From positions 2,914,001 through 2,978,000 of the forward strand of contig NZ_CP019893.1 of the NCBI RefSeq assembly GCF_002156705.1: a stretch of DNA of 64,000 bases, written 5' to 3'. The position numbers were made by a program, and so were the translations under genes. The DNA comes from Natrarchaeobaculum aegyptiacum (lineage in GTDB: Archaea; Halobacteriota; Halobacteria; Halobacteriales; Natrialbaceae). The notes under the pieces were generated by a model that saw nothing but the letters and a program-made list of their open reading frames with translations, searched no databases and was not told the DNA's origin. How positions within the stretch are numbered: position 1 is the stretch's first letter; every line of letters begins with the position of its first letter. Positions 24,974-33,229 of the stretch are shown here, piece after piece.

Positions 24974-25929
24974 CGGAAACCGACTTCGAGGACTGGCCTG
25001 ATCCGCTACAGCGCCACCTCAAGCGAGTCAAAGCACGGAACTCCGAACACACCCTCAAGAACCGAGTGGTGACCCTCGAGCAGTGGCGTGACTACTGCGA
25101 GGAATACGGCTACGACGTCTTGGAGGCGGATACCGACCTGATCGACGGCTGGTTAGACGATATGAGGATCGAGGGCTACGCAGACAAATCAGTGCTGAAC
25201 AAAGCCTACGACCTGTCTGCCGTCTACGGCTACCTCGATGATCGGGACGTCATCGACACGAATCCGTTCGATGGTATCGATCTGTCGTGGCTAGCGAACG
25301 AACCGAAACTCGATGCCCACTCCGAAATCCGGTACCTCGATATCGAGGAGTACGAAACACTGATCGATGCCTGCCGTGATCTCCGGGATGAACTCGTCCT
25401 GCGACTGCTGTGGGAGACCGGTATTCGTGTCTCGGAGGCGAGCGAAATACGGATCGACGACATCGACCGAGACGAACGACAGATCGAAATCCGAACGTCT
25501 AAACAACAACGAGGTTCGAACGAGAGCCGGACGGTCTACTACCGATACGAGTTAGCCCACGTCCTTAGAGAATGGTTAGACGGTGGTGGACGCAACAAAT
25601 ACCTCCACGCGGATTCATCCGATCGGCTGTTGCTCACCAAGCAATCCCCGAAGATGCCAACGCAACGGTTGGGCGAGATCGTCCACGAGGTCACCGACCG
25701 AACAGACCTCCAGGAAGTCGTCTATACGGACGTGAACGGGAACCCTCGGAACCGAATCACCCCACACACGTTCCGGCATTCGTATGCGGTCCACCGCACG
25801 AAAAACGGGATGCCGATCATCTACCTGCAGGACCTACTCGGTCACTCCGAGATCGACGTGACCCGGCAGTATCTCAAGTTCCGATCGGACGACATCCGTG
25901 AGGCTGAGAAGAAATACGCACCCCGGTAG
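24970..25929 (+). CDS. Tyrosine recombinase (integrase)
   Basis: A 319-residue site-specific recombinase. The N-terminal core-binding domain (about 10-100) includes VVTLEQWRDYCEEYG. The catalytic domain has LLWETGIRVSEASEIRIDD (first Arg), SKQQRGSNESRTVYY (lysine strand region), HTFRHSYAVHRTKNG (His-x-x-Arg), LLGHSEIDVTRQYLKF (His and the Tyr nucleophile). It starts in an ATGA overlap with the small gene before it. It lies next to the attachment repeat and most likely catalyses integration at rfcL. Confidence 0.93.
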   Translation: MTETDFEDWPDPLQRHLKRVKARNSEHTLKNRVVTLEQWRDYCEEYGYDVLEADTDLIDGWLDDMRIEGYADKSVLNKAYDLSAVYGYLDDRDVIDTNPFDGIDLSWLANEPKLDAHSEIRYLDIEEYETLIDACRDLRDELVLRLLWETGIRVSEASEIRIDDIDRDERQIEIRTSKQQRGSNESRTVYYRYELAHVLREWLDGGGRNKYLHADSSDRLLLTKQSPKMPTQRLGEIVHEVTDRTDLQEVVYTDVNGNPRNRITPHTFRHSYAVHRTKNGMPIIYLQDLLGHSEIDVTRQYLKFRSDDIREAEKKYAPR

Positions 25930-25955
25930 ACTTACTAATTGTAGGGAAACGAGCG

Positions 25956-27014
25956 TTACAGATCTCTAACCCGGAGGTGTTCGAGGAACCATTCACGCAC
26001 CATTGAGCTAAGTTCCGAGGTTGCCTGCCAGTCAGTCGAATCCGAAACTTTACCATATGACATCATGCTTGTAGTTCCGATCGTGACTTTGAAATTGTCT
26101 CCCTCGTAGTAGATCTCGGCCTCGAGTTTCTTGATAACCCACGGCGAGTCATCCCCAAGGTAAGACTGGACCTCGTCGTCGTTTTTAATATCGTGTCCCT
26201 CGAACTGAATATTTTCTAATTGCTGCCCATTATCGTCCTCGTCTTCGTCTTCCTCATCGCTCGAATCTACAGATGTATCCTCCAGTTTGATCGTGTCTAC
26301 CTGGAGAAGTCCAGGAACGTCTTGGTCGTCACTCGGGATGCCGTCGTGGAACTCTGCGAGGAAATTATTAATTCGGTCAACAGCTCCATCAGTGTGGGTC
26401 GTGTAGTCTGCTGCCGGTGCGAAATCAATCGACGTTTTGTTGTTGAAGTATTTTCGTGCCTTCTGAACGTCAATTACGCTTGTGCTTTTAATGATTAGAA
26501 GTCGTTTGTCGGGGTCGATTTCGAACTGAATGAACCCGTCACTCATCGTCGGCTGGATTTCCCCATTGAACGTCAGGTTCGTCGTAACATCCGTGTAGAC
26601 GTACCTACCACGGATATTTCCATTATCGGCTACCTGATACTCGAACCCGTCCTTTTCCTCGCCTTCTGCATCAGGATCATAAGCGGGGTCAGAGAGTTCT
26701 CGTTCGAGAAACGCTGTGGAAATGGAATCCGGCTCGATAATATCGAAGTAGGTCTCCGAAATTCTGTTTTCTCCCTTCTCAACGATCTGCTTCACTTGGT
26801 CGACGAACTCGAGTAGAATATTATCGTCCCAGTCAACGTCCAAAAAGGCTTCTTCCGCCTCGTCGAAGGTCGAGAATTCAGCTGACTCACCAGTGATGTT
26901 GCGATAAAGTCTCTCCACCGTTATTAGGTGGACTCGATTTGGCTGGACGTAGTTTCGGAGTACGTTGGTAACTCTTTCTTCATAGGAGTTTGCCTCCTGA
27001 ATGCTCCCACTCAT
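25956..27014 (-). CDS. Hypothetical protein of the AT-rich module
   Basis: A 352-residue soluble protein I do not recognise. An alpha-helical N-terminus (EERVTNVLRNYVQPN, VERLYRNITG) is followed by a mixed middle (FEIDPDKRLLIIKST), a very acidic linker (DSSDEEDEDEDDNG near residue 250) and a C-terminal beta domain. There is no signal peptide or membrane helix. The base composition is much richer in A and T than in the flanking backbone. It is divergent from the membrane protein at 27069, and both may come from one imported module. Confidence 0.65.
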   Translation of the reverse strand: MSGSIQEANSYEERVTNVLRNYVQPNRVHLITVERLYRNITGESAEFSTFDEAEEAFLDVDWDDNILLEFVDQVKQIVEKGENRISETYFDIIEPDSISTAFLERELSDPAYDPDAEGEEKDGFEYQVADNGNIRGRYVYTDVTTNLTFNGEIQPTMSDGFIQFEIDPDKRLLIIKSTSVIDVQKARKYFNNKTSIDFAPAADYTTHTDGAVDRINNFLAEFHDGIPSDDQDVPGLLQVDTIKLEDTSVDSSDEEDEDEDDNGQQLENIQFEGHDIKNDDEVQSYLGDDSPWVIKKLEAEIYYEGDNFKVTIGTTSMMSYGKVSDSTDWQATSELSSMVREWFLEHLRVRDL

Positions 27015-27068
27015 TTATCTAGTCAGTAATAGCACACCATTTATTAAAGGATTTGGTAATATACTACA

Positions 27069-28061
27069 GTGATGAATGGAGAAGAGGGGGACACGGATTC
27101 TAACTTGGAAACTGATGTGTCTGTGGTTTCCGATGAAATAGCAGGTCTCAGAGAAGACCTAACCGAGATGCAAGAAACCCGGAGAAAGCGGTCTGAAACC
27201 ACCCGGGTTCAGCGCGCACACCTGCTTGTCGCCATTGGCGTGATTGGTGCGTTCGCTACCTTCTATAACCCTTCAGAAGATCCTATTCAACTTGACGTCT
27301 TCTGGACAGCCAGCGAACCAATATACGCACTCTTAATACATGTTGTTCTCTTCATGGCGTATATTCCGGCTCACCTCTACACGATTACCGCTTGGACGTT
27401 ACCAACAGAAACAAGGCTAGATAAGCTTCATGACCTTGTTCTTCCTTTCGCAAATCTGTTCCTCCTGCTGGGTAGCCTCCCCCTTGTGTTGATGATAATT
27501 CTGAATATAGACTTCTCAGCTTTACCGTCTGTTAGAATCGCTGCCCTGCAGACAACCCTATTCAGTCAGCCGATTTCAGAAAGCGTATACCCAGCCAGTA
27601 ACTCCTTTATCATACTTGCAGTCACCCCCGTAAGCTACATACTGGTAGAAATTATAGTATTTGCGTACCCAGCATACAGGTATGCGAGAGCGTTCGAAGA
27701 AAACATGTCTAATATCCAGACGGGCTCGAGATCCCGAAGGCTCCACCTCAGTACGGGTTCGTCTGGCGATTCTGCGAGAGTTACGATAACAAATTCTAAC
27801 GATCAAGAGGTTTCTGGCGAAGATATAAAGCTGGAAATCGACACTCCGCGTGGAGTCATAGTGGAAGACGTGAGGCACGCAACAGAAGCAGATTCTGGCT
27901 ACAGGCTTGTTGATGATCTTGCTCCAGATGAATCGATCCGGCTCCCGATAGAACTAGGTGAGATTCCTGGTGTCAAGTACGACGACTATCGAGGTGAAGA
28001 AGTCGAAGTTGATGTATTTATACACGGAGAAAAGACCTCTACAGAGCGGTTCACACTGTAG
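27069..28061 (+). CDS. Four-helix membrane protein with a C-terminal beta-sandwich
   Basis: A 330-residue protein. Residues 1-50 are acidic with a coiled coil (DEIAGLREDLTEMQETRRKR). Four hydrophobic segments follow, near 50-65 (LLVAIGVIGAFATF), 85-105 (LLIHVVLFMAYIPAHL), 130-150 (LFLLLGSLPLVLMIIL) and 180-205 (FIILAVTPVSYILVEIIVF). The last 100 residues look like an immunoglobulin-type beta domain (ARVTITNSNDQEV, VEVDVFIHGEK) on the cytoplasmic side. No family is recognised. Its 3' end overlaps the convergent gene at 28051 by 11 bases. A sensor or membrane effector of a defence-like module would fit, but this is speculation. Confidence 0.65.
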   Translation: MMNGEEGDTDSNLETDVSVVSDEIAGLREDLTEMQETRRKRSETTRVQRAHLLVAIGVIGAFATFYNPSEDPIQLDVFWTASEPIYALLIHVVLFMAYIPAHLYTITAWTLPTETRLDKLHDLVLPFANLFLLLGSLPLVLMIILNIDFSALPSVRIAALQTTLFSQPISESVYPASNSFIILAVTPVSYILVEIIVFAYPAYRYARAFEENMSNIQTGSRSRRLHLSTGSSGDSARVTITNSNDQEVSGEDIKLEIDTPRGVIVEDVRHATEADSGYRLVDDLAPDESIRLPIELGEIPGVKYDDYRGEEVEVDVFIHGEKTSTERFTL

Positions 28062-28731
28062 GACGGTTGATGTGCGAAGCTAATACATCGACCAAATAAT
28101 CAGTGAACTCTTCTACCTCATAATCGGGAGAGTAAACCTCAATATACCCAGACTCAGAGGCACGCGCTTTTACGGCATCATCGGAATAGAAGTGTTCAAT
28201 TCCCACCTGATTACACGCTGAATCTTGGAGAATATCACTAGCGATCGGATCGTCTGCAATATCCGATCCATAGAGCGTCCCGTTTTCAGCTTGGGTCCCA
28301 TGCTCGTAGAATCCGAGCATCCAGAGGGATGGCTCTTCCTGATCTAAGATGAACCCGTCAATATCGATTTCAGCTGGTTCATAGGCACAATCTGTGGTTC
28401 GTCCCAGAATATCGAACATCATCGAAGGAGCACCACTCTCGAGGATCACAAACTGGTTTGGAACTTGAATAAATTGGGCTCTTTCAGCTACCTTACGATA
28501 GCGAGATTCGGACTGAACGTTTCCGTTGCCGTCGATCTCCGACTCTTCGTACTCTACTTGTTGTTCGATGGCAATCGTTCCTTCCACTATTCGATGCCCA
28601 GACGGCGTGGTCGCAGGTGGATTGGTTTTGATACTCCGTTTCAGCTCGGCACCTTCTCGTTCAACAGTGAAGATCTCAGTATCAACCAAGCTATCCTCAC
28701 CAACTGGAATGCCAATGGAACCAGACTTCAT
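28051..28731 (-). CDS. Hypothetical protein of the AT-rich module
   Basis: A 226-residue protein from ATG 28731, reading MKSGSIGIPVGEDSL at the start. A longer start at 28773 (MTRFLLVGLTLFSKMK...) would add a short hydrophobic stretch. The body has a long beta-like region (TIAIEQQVEYEESEID), QFVILESGAPSMMFDILG and FYEHGTQAENG. It appears soluble. No domain is recognised. It is convergent with the membrane protein at 27069 and shares its AT-rich composition. Confidence 0.6.
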   Translation of the reverse strand: MKSGSIGIPVGEDSLVDTEIFTVEREGAELKRSIKTNPPATTPSGHRIVEGTIAIEQQVEYEESEIDGNGNVQSESRYRKVAERAQFIQVPNQFVILESGAPSMMFDILGRTTDCAYEPAEIDIDGFILDQEEPSLWMLGFYEHGTQAENGTLYGSDIADDPIASDILQDSACNQVGIEHFYSDDAVKARASESGYIEVYSPDYEVEEFTDYLVDVLASHINRPTV

Positions 28732-28887
28732 TTTAGAAAACAATGTTAATCCGACAAGTAAAAATCTGGTCATTCTACTGGTTGAGTTCTCAGCCAAAGA
28801 TTCATCTTCGGTTCGCTGTACCCCTCCTCCCACCTACAGGTAGCCACGATCACCCAACCGAGAAGAAGTGCACAACTCGGTAGTCGC

Positions 28888-29202
28888 CTACTCTTCGTCT
28901 TCTTGCTCCTTTCTTTTACGCTCTATAATCTTCTCTATAGCTGACTTCCTTCCGTCCCGACCGTTCTGTGTAGACTCGTCTTCGTAGCCTTCTAAGTGCG
29001 ATTTTAACTCCGAGTTTATTTGTGAGTAGAACGGATAGAGTTGCTTTTCTACTCGTTCTTTGATGTCTTCGATACTCTGGTTGGACTGTGCAAACTCGTC
29101 TTCCGGGGTGGACTCCATCTTTTGAACCTCCGATTCGGTCTGTTCGGCCGTCGTGTAGTTTTCCGCCTGTTGCCACTCATCGCTGGATTTGCCTATTCGC
29201 AT
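28888..29202 (-). CDS. Small charged hypothetical protein
   Basis: A 104-residue, strongly charged protein with predicted coiled coil (IEDIKERVEKQLYPFYSQIN) and a basic/acidic C-terminus (IEKIIERKRKEQEDEE). It follows the gene at 29215-29637 by 12 bases and probably shares its transcript. No family is recognised. Small helical proteins of this kind are common in haloarchaeal plasmids and viruses. Confidence 0.55.
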   Translation of the reverse strand: MRIGKSSDEWQQAENYTTAEQTESEVQKMESTPEDEFAQSNQSIEDIKERVEKQLYPFYSQINSELKSHLEGYEDESTQNGRDGRKSAIEKIIERKRKEQEDEE

Positions 29203-29214
29203 AATGGAGGGCCT

Positions 29215-29637
29215 CTATTGGTCTTCTAGCCGCGATTCAAGCTCTTCGACGCGCTCTTCGAGTTCGTCGATCCGTTCTCGGTTTTGACGAATCACAACAG
29301 GCATAGAGACCGTATTCCACTCATCTGGCCTCGTGTAGTAGATCTTCTTATCGTACCCGTGATAGACTGCTTTGCCCTCGAGTCTTCCCCACCACTGCAG
29401 GGTAACAAGTCGGCTCGCCACATAACTCACCAGTGGAGCTTCATTCCCGTCTTCGTACGCAGACACGAGCGGTTCAGGAATCAGTGGGGTACCACCTGTT
29501 TGCACGATTACCTCGGCCATTTCTGCTGCTGTGAACGCTTTGCCTTCGTACAGATTGAAATAATGGTCGATGTCCGCCACCATTGTGTATTCGTTCATCG
29601 CCGATTGCCATTCCTCTGAGTCGGTTTGCATTGCCAT
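29215..29637 (-). CDS. Winged-helix-like protein with C-terminal coiled coil
   Basis: A 140-residue protein. Residues 25-110 look like a winged helix (GKAFTAAEMAEVIVQTGG as helix-turn-helix, then a beta wing KAVYHGYDKKIYYTRPD). The end, RERIDELEERVEELESRLED, is a regular leucine-zipper-like coiled coil. Such proteins are usually dimeric DNA-binding regulators of mobile elements. It is divergent from 29765 across a region with two opposing TATA boxes, so it may regulate both directions. Confidence 0.65.
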   Translation of the reverse strand: MAMQTDSEEWQSAMNEYTMVADIDHYFNLYEGKAFTAAEMAEVIVQTGGTPLIPEPLVSAYEDGNEAPLVSYVASRLVTLQWWGRLEGKAVYHGYDKKIYYTRPDEWNTVSMPVVIRQNRERIDELEERVEELESRLEDQ

Positions 29638-29666
29638 GATGAGCGCACAGCCCCAAGCCTACCTCC

Positions 29667-29709
29667 TATATAAAGATCCCGCCGGAAGACTCACCCGGAA
29701 CTTTATATG
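29667..29709. promoter_or_regulatory. Divergent TATA boxes
   Basis: TATATAAAG (29667-29675) faces the minus-strand gene ending at 29637, and CTTTATATG (29701-29709) faces the plus-strand gene at 29765. The two are inverted copies of each other, 25 bases apart. Confidence 0.6.
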
Positions 29710-29764
29710 AATCCATGACTCTGCGCTATTCGCCACCCCCAACTCTTAAACTGTCAGAAAAAGT

Positions 29765-30484
29765 ATGTTTATTATGGTACCGGCTAACGAACCACCCCAC
29801 ATAATCGCTCCTGATATCGGGACAGCGTACACCGAACTCCTCGAATCGAGGGTCGAGGGTCAATGTCCATACGACTACCACGTCATCCATATCGCAGACC
29901 CGGTCTCCACGACCGACTACGACGAGTTCTCACTGGAGCGCACCAACTGGACCGAGATCGTGAACGCGGGAGACGCCCTCAGCCGCTTCGAGAGCTACGA
30001 GTTCAACGACGGTAGTGCGGGCCGGTACTGGTTACAGGACCGTGTAGAAGAGCTATTCGAGGGTCTGTACGGCGAGCGACTAACCGGACCCCCTAACCAA
30101 ATCGAAATGATCGTCGATCGGCTCGACCAGGGAAACCATGGACAGACAACCAACGCACTCGTCGCGCAACCATACCAGCTCGAGCCCGATCTCGAGAAGG
30201 CGACCCATGGGCGACCGCTGGCAGCCGACATCCCGTGCCTCACCCAACTGCAGTTCAAACCGCGAAGGGACAAACTGCACCTCTACACCACGTTCCGGAG
30301 CCAGTACGTCGATACGAAGTGCTATGGGAACCTCATCAGCCTCGCGCTGTTGTTGGCAGAGGTCTGTCGTCGGACGGAGTACGATCCCGGTTACATGGTA
30401 GAGGGGGTCCACAACCCGATCTTCCGCAACTCGAGCGATGGAAAGGGACTCGCGTCGAAACTCTCTGAGACTTCCACAAAGTAG
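29765..30484 (+). CDS. Thymidylate-synthase-fold protein
   Basis: A 239-residue protein. The C-terminal half has the pattern of the thymidylate synthase/hydroxymethylase superfamily: a proline-cysteine IPCLTQLQFKPRRDKLHLY (the place of the nucleophilic Cys), TTFRSQYVDTKCYGNLISLA (the arginine-serine phosphate loop followed by the long helix) and LLLAEVCRR. The family end GDxHIYxNH is not seen; VEGVHNPIF stands there. It is shorter than bacterial ThyA and closer to the archaeal type. It might make modified or de novo pyrimidine nucleotides for the element, or be a catalytically altered relative. The ATG at 29774 is an alternative start. Confidence 0.55.
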   Translation: MFIMVPANEPPHIIAPDIGTAYTELLESRVEGQCPYDYHVIHIADPVSTTDYDEFSLERTNWTEIVNAGDALSRFESYEFNDGSAGRYWLQDRVEELFEGLYGERLTGPPNQIEMIVDRLDQGNHGQTTNALVAQPYQLEPDLEKATHGRPLAADIPCLTQLQFKPRRDKLHLYTTFRSQYVDTKCYGNLISLALLLAEVCRRTEYDPGYMVEGVHNPIFRNSSDGKGLASKLSETSTK

Positions 30485-30538
30485 TTCTTCACCTAAGATT
30501 GATGAAGTGACAATACCGATGAGGGAATAGAGAGTAAC

Positions 30539-31159
30539 ATGGCTCGAGAAATCGGGGAATACGATTGGGAGAGACTCAACATCAACGAGAGGACATTACG
30601 ATCACTTGACGATGAGTCCATAATCGATAATATTGAAGAGAATTGGATCGAGAACGACCAAATCTTCGAGATGATGGTGAGTACTTTTAATAGCATGTTT
30701 CAAGGCGTAGGAGACTCCGCAAAAGCATCATTAGGTGCCGCTGTGGTCTGTGCACGGCGGAGTTGTAACCGTCGAGCCAGTAGTAGTGCAATCGCAGACG
30801 AGTTGTCTTGCTCTCCCGAATCAATGTTAGACCGGACAAAGAGACTGAATATCCCCTCGCCAACTCCTGAGGTGTCGCTGAGAGAAGTTACGGCCAACTG
30901 GGATGAGATCGAGGACACCGACTACGAACGAGCAAAAGAAGAACTCGAGCGGATTCCACCGGAGAGCTATAGTGGCCATCAAGATGTTCTTGCTGCCGTC
31001 GCACTATATCGAGCCGTGAATGAATTAGGTGGGAGGTCAGCACCACAAGGCCGTCCGGAAAAAGCAGAAAGAAGATTATCGGCAGCAGAGGTCGCAGATC
31101 GGTTCGACGTGAGTCGGCCCGCGATCCATACAGCACACAAAAGACTTCAAAGAAAATAG
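30539..31159 (+). CDS. TFB-like cyclin-fold/helix-turn-helix protein
   Basis: A 206-residue protein whose repeats resemble the two cyclin folds of transcription factor B. The first is SLGAAVVCARRSCNRRASSSAIADELSCS and the second QDVLAAVALYRAVNELGG, then LSAAEVADRFDVSRPAIHTA, a clear helix-turn-helix. There is no N-terminal zinc ribbon. Degenerate TFB-like proteins of this type occur on haloarchaeal plasmids and viruses and may redirect transcription. It stands alone between the TS-like gene and the 1.7-kb gene-poor stretch. Confidence 0.6.
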   Translation: MAREIGEYDWERLNINERTLRSLDDESIIDNIEENWIENDQIFEMMVSTFNSMFQGVGDSAKASLGAAVVCARRSCNRRASSSAIADELSCSPESMLDRTKRLNIPSPTPEVSLREVTANWDEIEDTDYERAKEELERIPPESYSGHQDVLAAVALYRAVNELGGRSAPQGRPEKAERRLSAAEVADRFDVSRPAIHTAHKRLQRK

Positions 31160-31491
31160 AGGATGCGTTTAGTACGGTGAACATTTGCCGATAGACGAAA
31201 AATCAGCTCCAGGTTTGTGGAAGAGTGACAGTGTCGAACTCGCCATTAAATCTACATTGCCTGTACGCTCTAACCCCTACCCGTTAGAGCCTATGCATAC
31301 GGGAGAAGGTTTCTTCTTACGGTTTGGAGGGGTCTGGTGCCGACTATCGACATATTTGAGCAACGGCAGAGCACAGCCCTTGGGGGTCGCGTTCGCGCGT
31401 ATGCGCTCGCTCGCATTACTTCTAAGATGTCATGGAAGATGTTCGTTCTCTTCCGTACGTCTTCTCCTCTCGGGATGACTCCTTCTCTTGT

Positions 31492-31524
31492 ATTCCCATT
31501 GTTGTAAGATACAATAATGGGGAT
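31492..31524. other. Long imperfect stem-loop
   Basis: ATTCCCATTGTTGTA and TACAATAATGGGGAT pair at 13 of 15 positions around an AGA loop. It is unusual for its length and near-lack of loop and lies in the gene-free stretch of the element. Confidence 0.5.
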
Positions 31525-32273
31525 TGCGCCCGCGAACGCTCGTACGCGAAGAGACAGGACTCGCCGACGACAGACCAGTATATTATCTGGTGTCGATGGA
31601 GGATGGCAGGACGGCGGCAGACCTGCGGTGCTGTTCATTCCACATTGGTCGAAAAGGTCTTCCGACATTCGACGTCCCGACGGAAGAGTAGGACATCGAA
31701 GATTGGAGGACGTGCGGAAGACTTTCTGGTACGAAGATTACTACTTCTACTGATCTTATTCAGTATTACAATTAGGGTGATATGGTAGCCACCCATGTAA
31801 TCCTCGTACCACCATACTCTATCTCGCCCGTCCAGAGACCCAGGCCATGGATTCCGGGGACGTAACCCGGATCCCTACTCACGACCCCTTTGTGGCCGAA
31901 TTATGGGATCGCTTTCTAACGGACGTCTCCCCTCGTGGGGGATACCGCATCTATCCATCATCCTGCAAACACCCATTTGTAACGATGGGATATCAAATGG
32001 TCCGCAGCGACAGTCTGGTGTATTCCAAGCCCCGATCAACACTCACTGGTTCACGGTACAGGTTTGGATTTCCTTCGCGACCAGCTGTTGCTCACGGTAT
32101 TTTTGTCGGCAGCCTCTCGGGTTGGGAATTCCTTCCCGGCCAACCGTTGATACGAATGAGAACAGAAGTTCCCATCGTTGGTATTCTTTCTCGTTCCCAA
32201 CATGTAGTTTCCTGGGAGATCGGATAGTTTGGATACCCGATCTCCTCAGGCTACCAAACGCTGGGAACAGCGC

Positions 32274-32292
32274 CCGAAGCGGCCAACTTCGG
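32274..32292. terminator. Short stem-loop, terminator-like
   Basis: CCGAAG-CGGCCAA-CTTCGG followed by CTAAATAAC. The tract after it is A/T-rich but not a clean T run. Direction and role are uncertain. Confidence 0.3.
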
Positions 32293-32528
32293 CTAAATAA
32301 CAGTATACGCCATACCCACTTATTCCTTACTACCATGTATTTTTGTCTATCGACAAATGTTTACTAACATAATATCCCTTATGTTTTGGTGTTCGGGGTG
32401 TCGGTCGGGTAGGGAACTGGGTGGTTTCTCCCGCAATTAAAGATACATGTTCTATACCGGAAAAGGGCTACCCCGTTCGCCGGGTTTGTGCTATCCTTAC
32501 ATGGCCGAGGATATATAATTCTAATTTC

Positions 32529-32547
32529 CGTATTAGTGGTTAATACG
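32529..32547. promoter_or_regulatory. CGTATTA/TAATACG palindrome, copy 1
   Basis: CGTATTA-GTGGT-TAATACG. It lies between a TATA-like GGATATATAATTC and the exported-protein operon that starts at 32866. Same motif family as sites at 35054, 35306 and 38324. Confidence 0.55.
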
Positions 32548-32865
32548 CACCTTTAACTGGTGGTATCCGGTGAGTCCTCGAGTCAGCGGCAGACCGGTTA
32601 CTGCGTTAGTTTCGATAGAAAAATATTGGAACACTAATTACTAAGTGGAAATGGTACGTATCGCTTACTGCGGCGTTCGATGTCACGCCGAGCGCCGTGG
32701 TGTGTCAATCGACCTTCCGCGATCTTAGGCATCTTGGCATAATCACCTGCGACTCCGCCATCCCCTCGATCAGTGCGTGGGTCATCCTTCGTGACACACT
32801 TTCCACTCTCCGCCTGTCCCATTCCGGAGAGATCAACGACGTTGCCATAATGAGGATCGACAACA

Positions 32866-33225
32866 ATGCCACTCAGTTCCGTCATTCGACAGCTCAGAGG
32901 GACCGTCTCGAATATCACCGGCCTCGTCGGTAATTTGAACCCCATCGCACTGCTCCCTCCCACAGTCCGGAGTAGTCTCGTATGGGTGAGAGACGCCTAC
33001 CCCCGTGGATTGGGTTTCGCAGACCGTGAGACCCATACCATGAGCTTCGTAGCAGTCTTCGGTTTGCTCCTGCTCAAGACGGGCTGGTGGCTCACGATCC
33101 TCTCGATCCTCTACTTCGTTCTGATGTTCCCGATCGTCGTGGCTCGCTACATCCCCGCTGTCGAACAGAGGTGGCCATTCGACAAAGACTCGTGGCCCTT
33201 CTGGACCATGAAGAACGAGGTGTAG
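32866..33225 (+). CDS. Small membrane protein, first gene of the element operon
   Basis: A 119-residue protein with a hydrophobic core near residues 60-95 (FVAVFGLLLLKTGWWLTILSILYFVLMFPIVV), long enough for two helices, and a hydrophilic N-terminus (VIRQLRGTVSNITGLVG). The stop lies 4 bases before the next start. No family is recognised; its position next to an exported protein suggests a joint membrane complex. Confidence 0.6.
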   Translation: MPLSSVIRQLRGTVSNITGLVGNLNPIALLPPTVRSSLVWVRDAYPRGLGFADRETHTMSFVAVFGLLLLKTGWWLTILSILYFVLMFPIVVARYIPAVEQRWPFDKDSWPFWTMKNEV

Positions 33226-33229
33226 AGCC

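Larger units (their letters stand above)
31160..32865. other. 1.7-kb stretch without a convincing gene
   Basis: Open frames here (for example 31185-31478, 31847-32227 and 32634-32963) are basic, arginine/serine-rich and lack the codon bias or acidity of real haloarchaeal proteins. The stretch holds several stem-loops, AT-rich tracts (CATAATATCCC, GGATATATAATTC), one element palindrome (32529) and clustered GCG-rich segments near 31390 and 31530. A replication origin, a non-coding RNA locus or decayed DNA are all possible. Confidence 0.5.

Noticed and set aside
31847-32227. 126-codon frame in the gene-free stretch of the element
   Set aside because: Codon use is flat, the product is basic, there is no ribosome site or TATA box at the right place, and a frame of similar size lies opposite.
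32634-32963. 109-codon minus-strand frame before the exported-protein operon
   Set aside because: It overlaps the start of the better-supported gene at 32866 and has no family signal.
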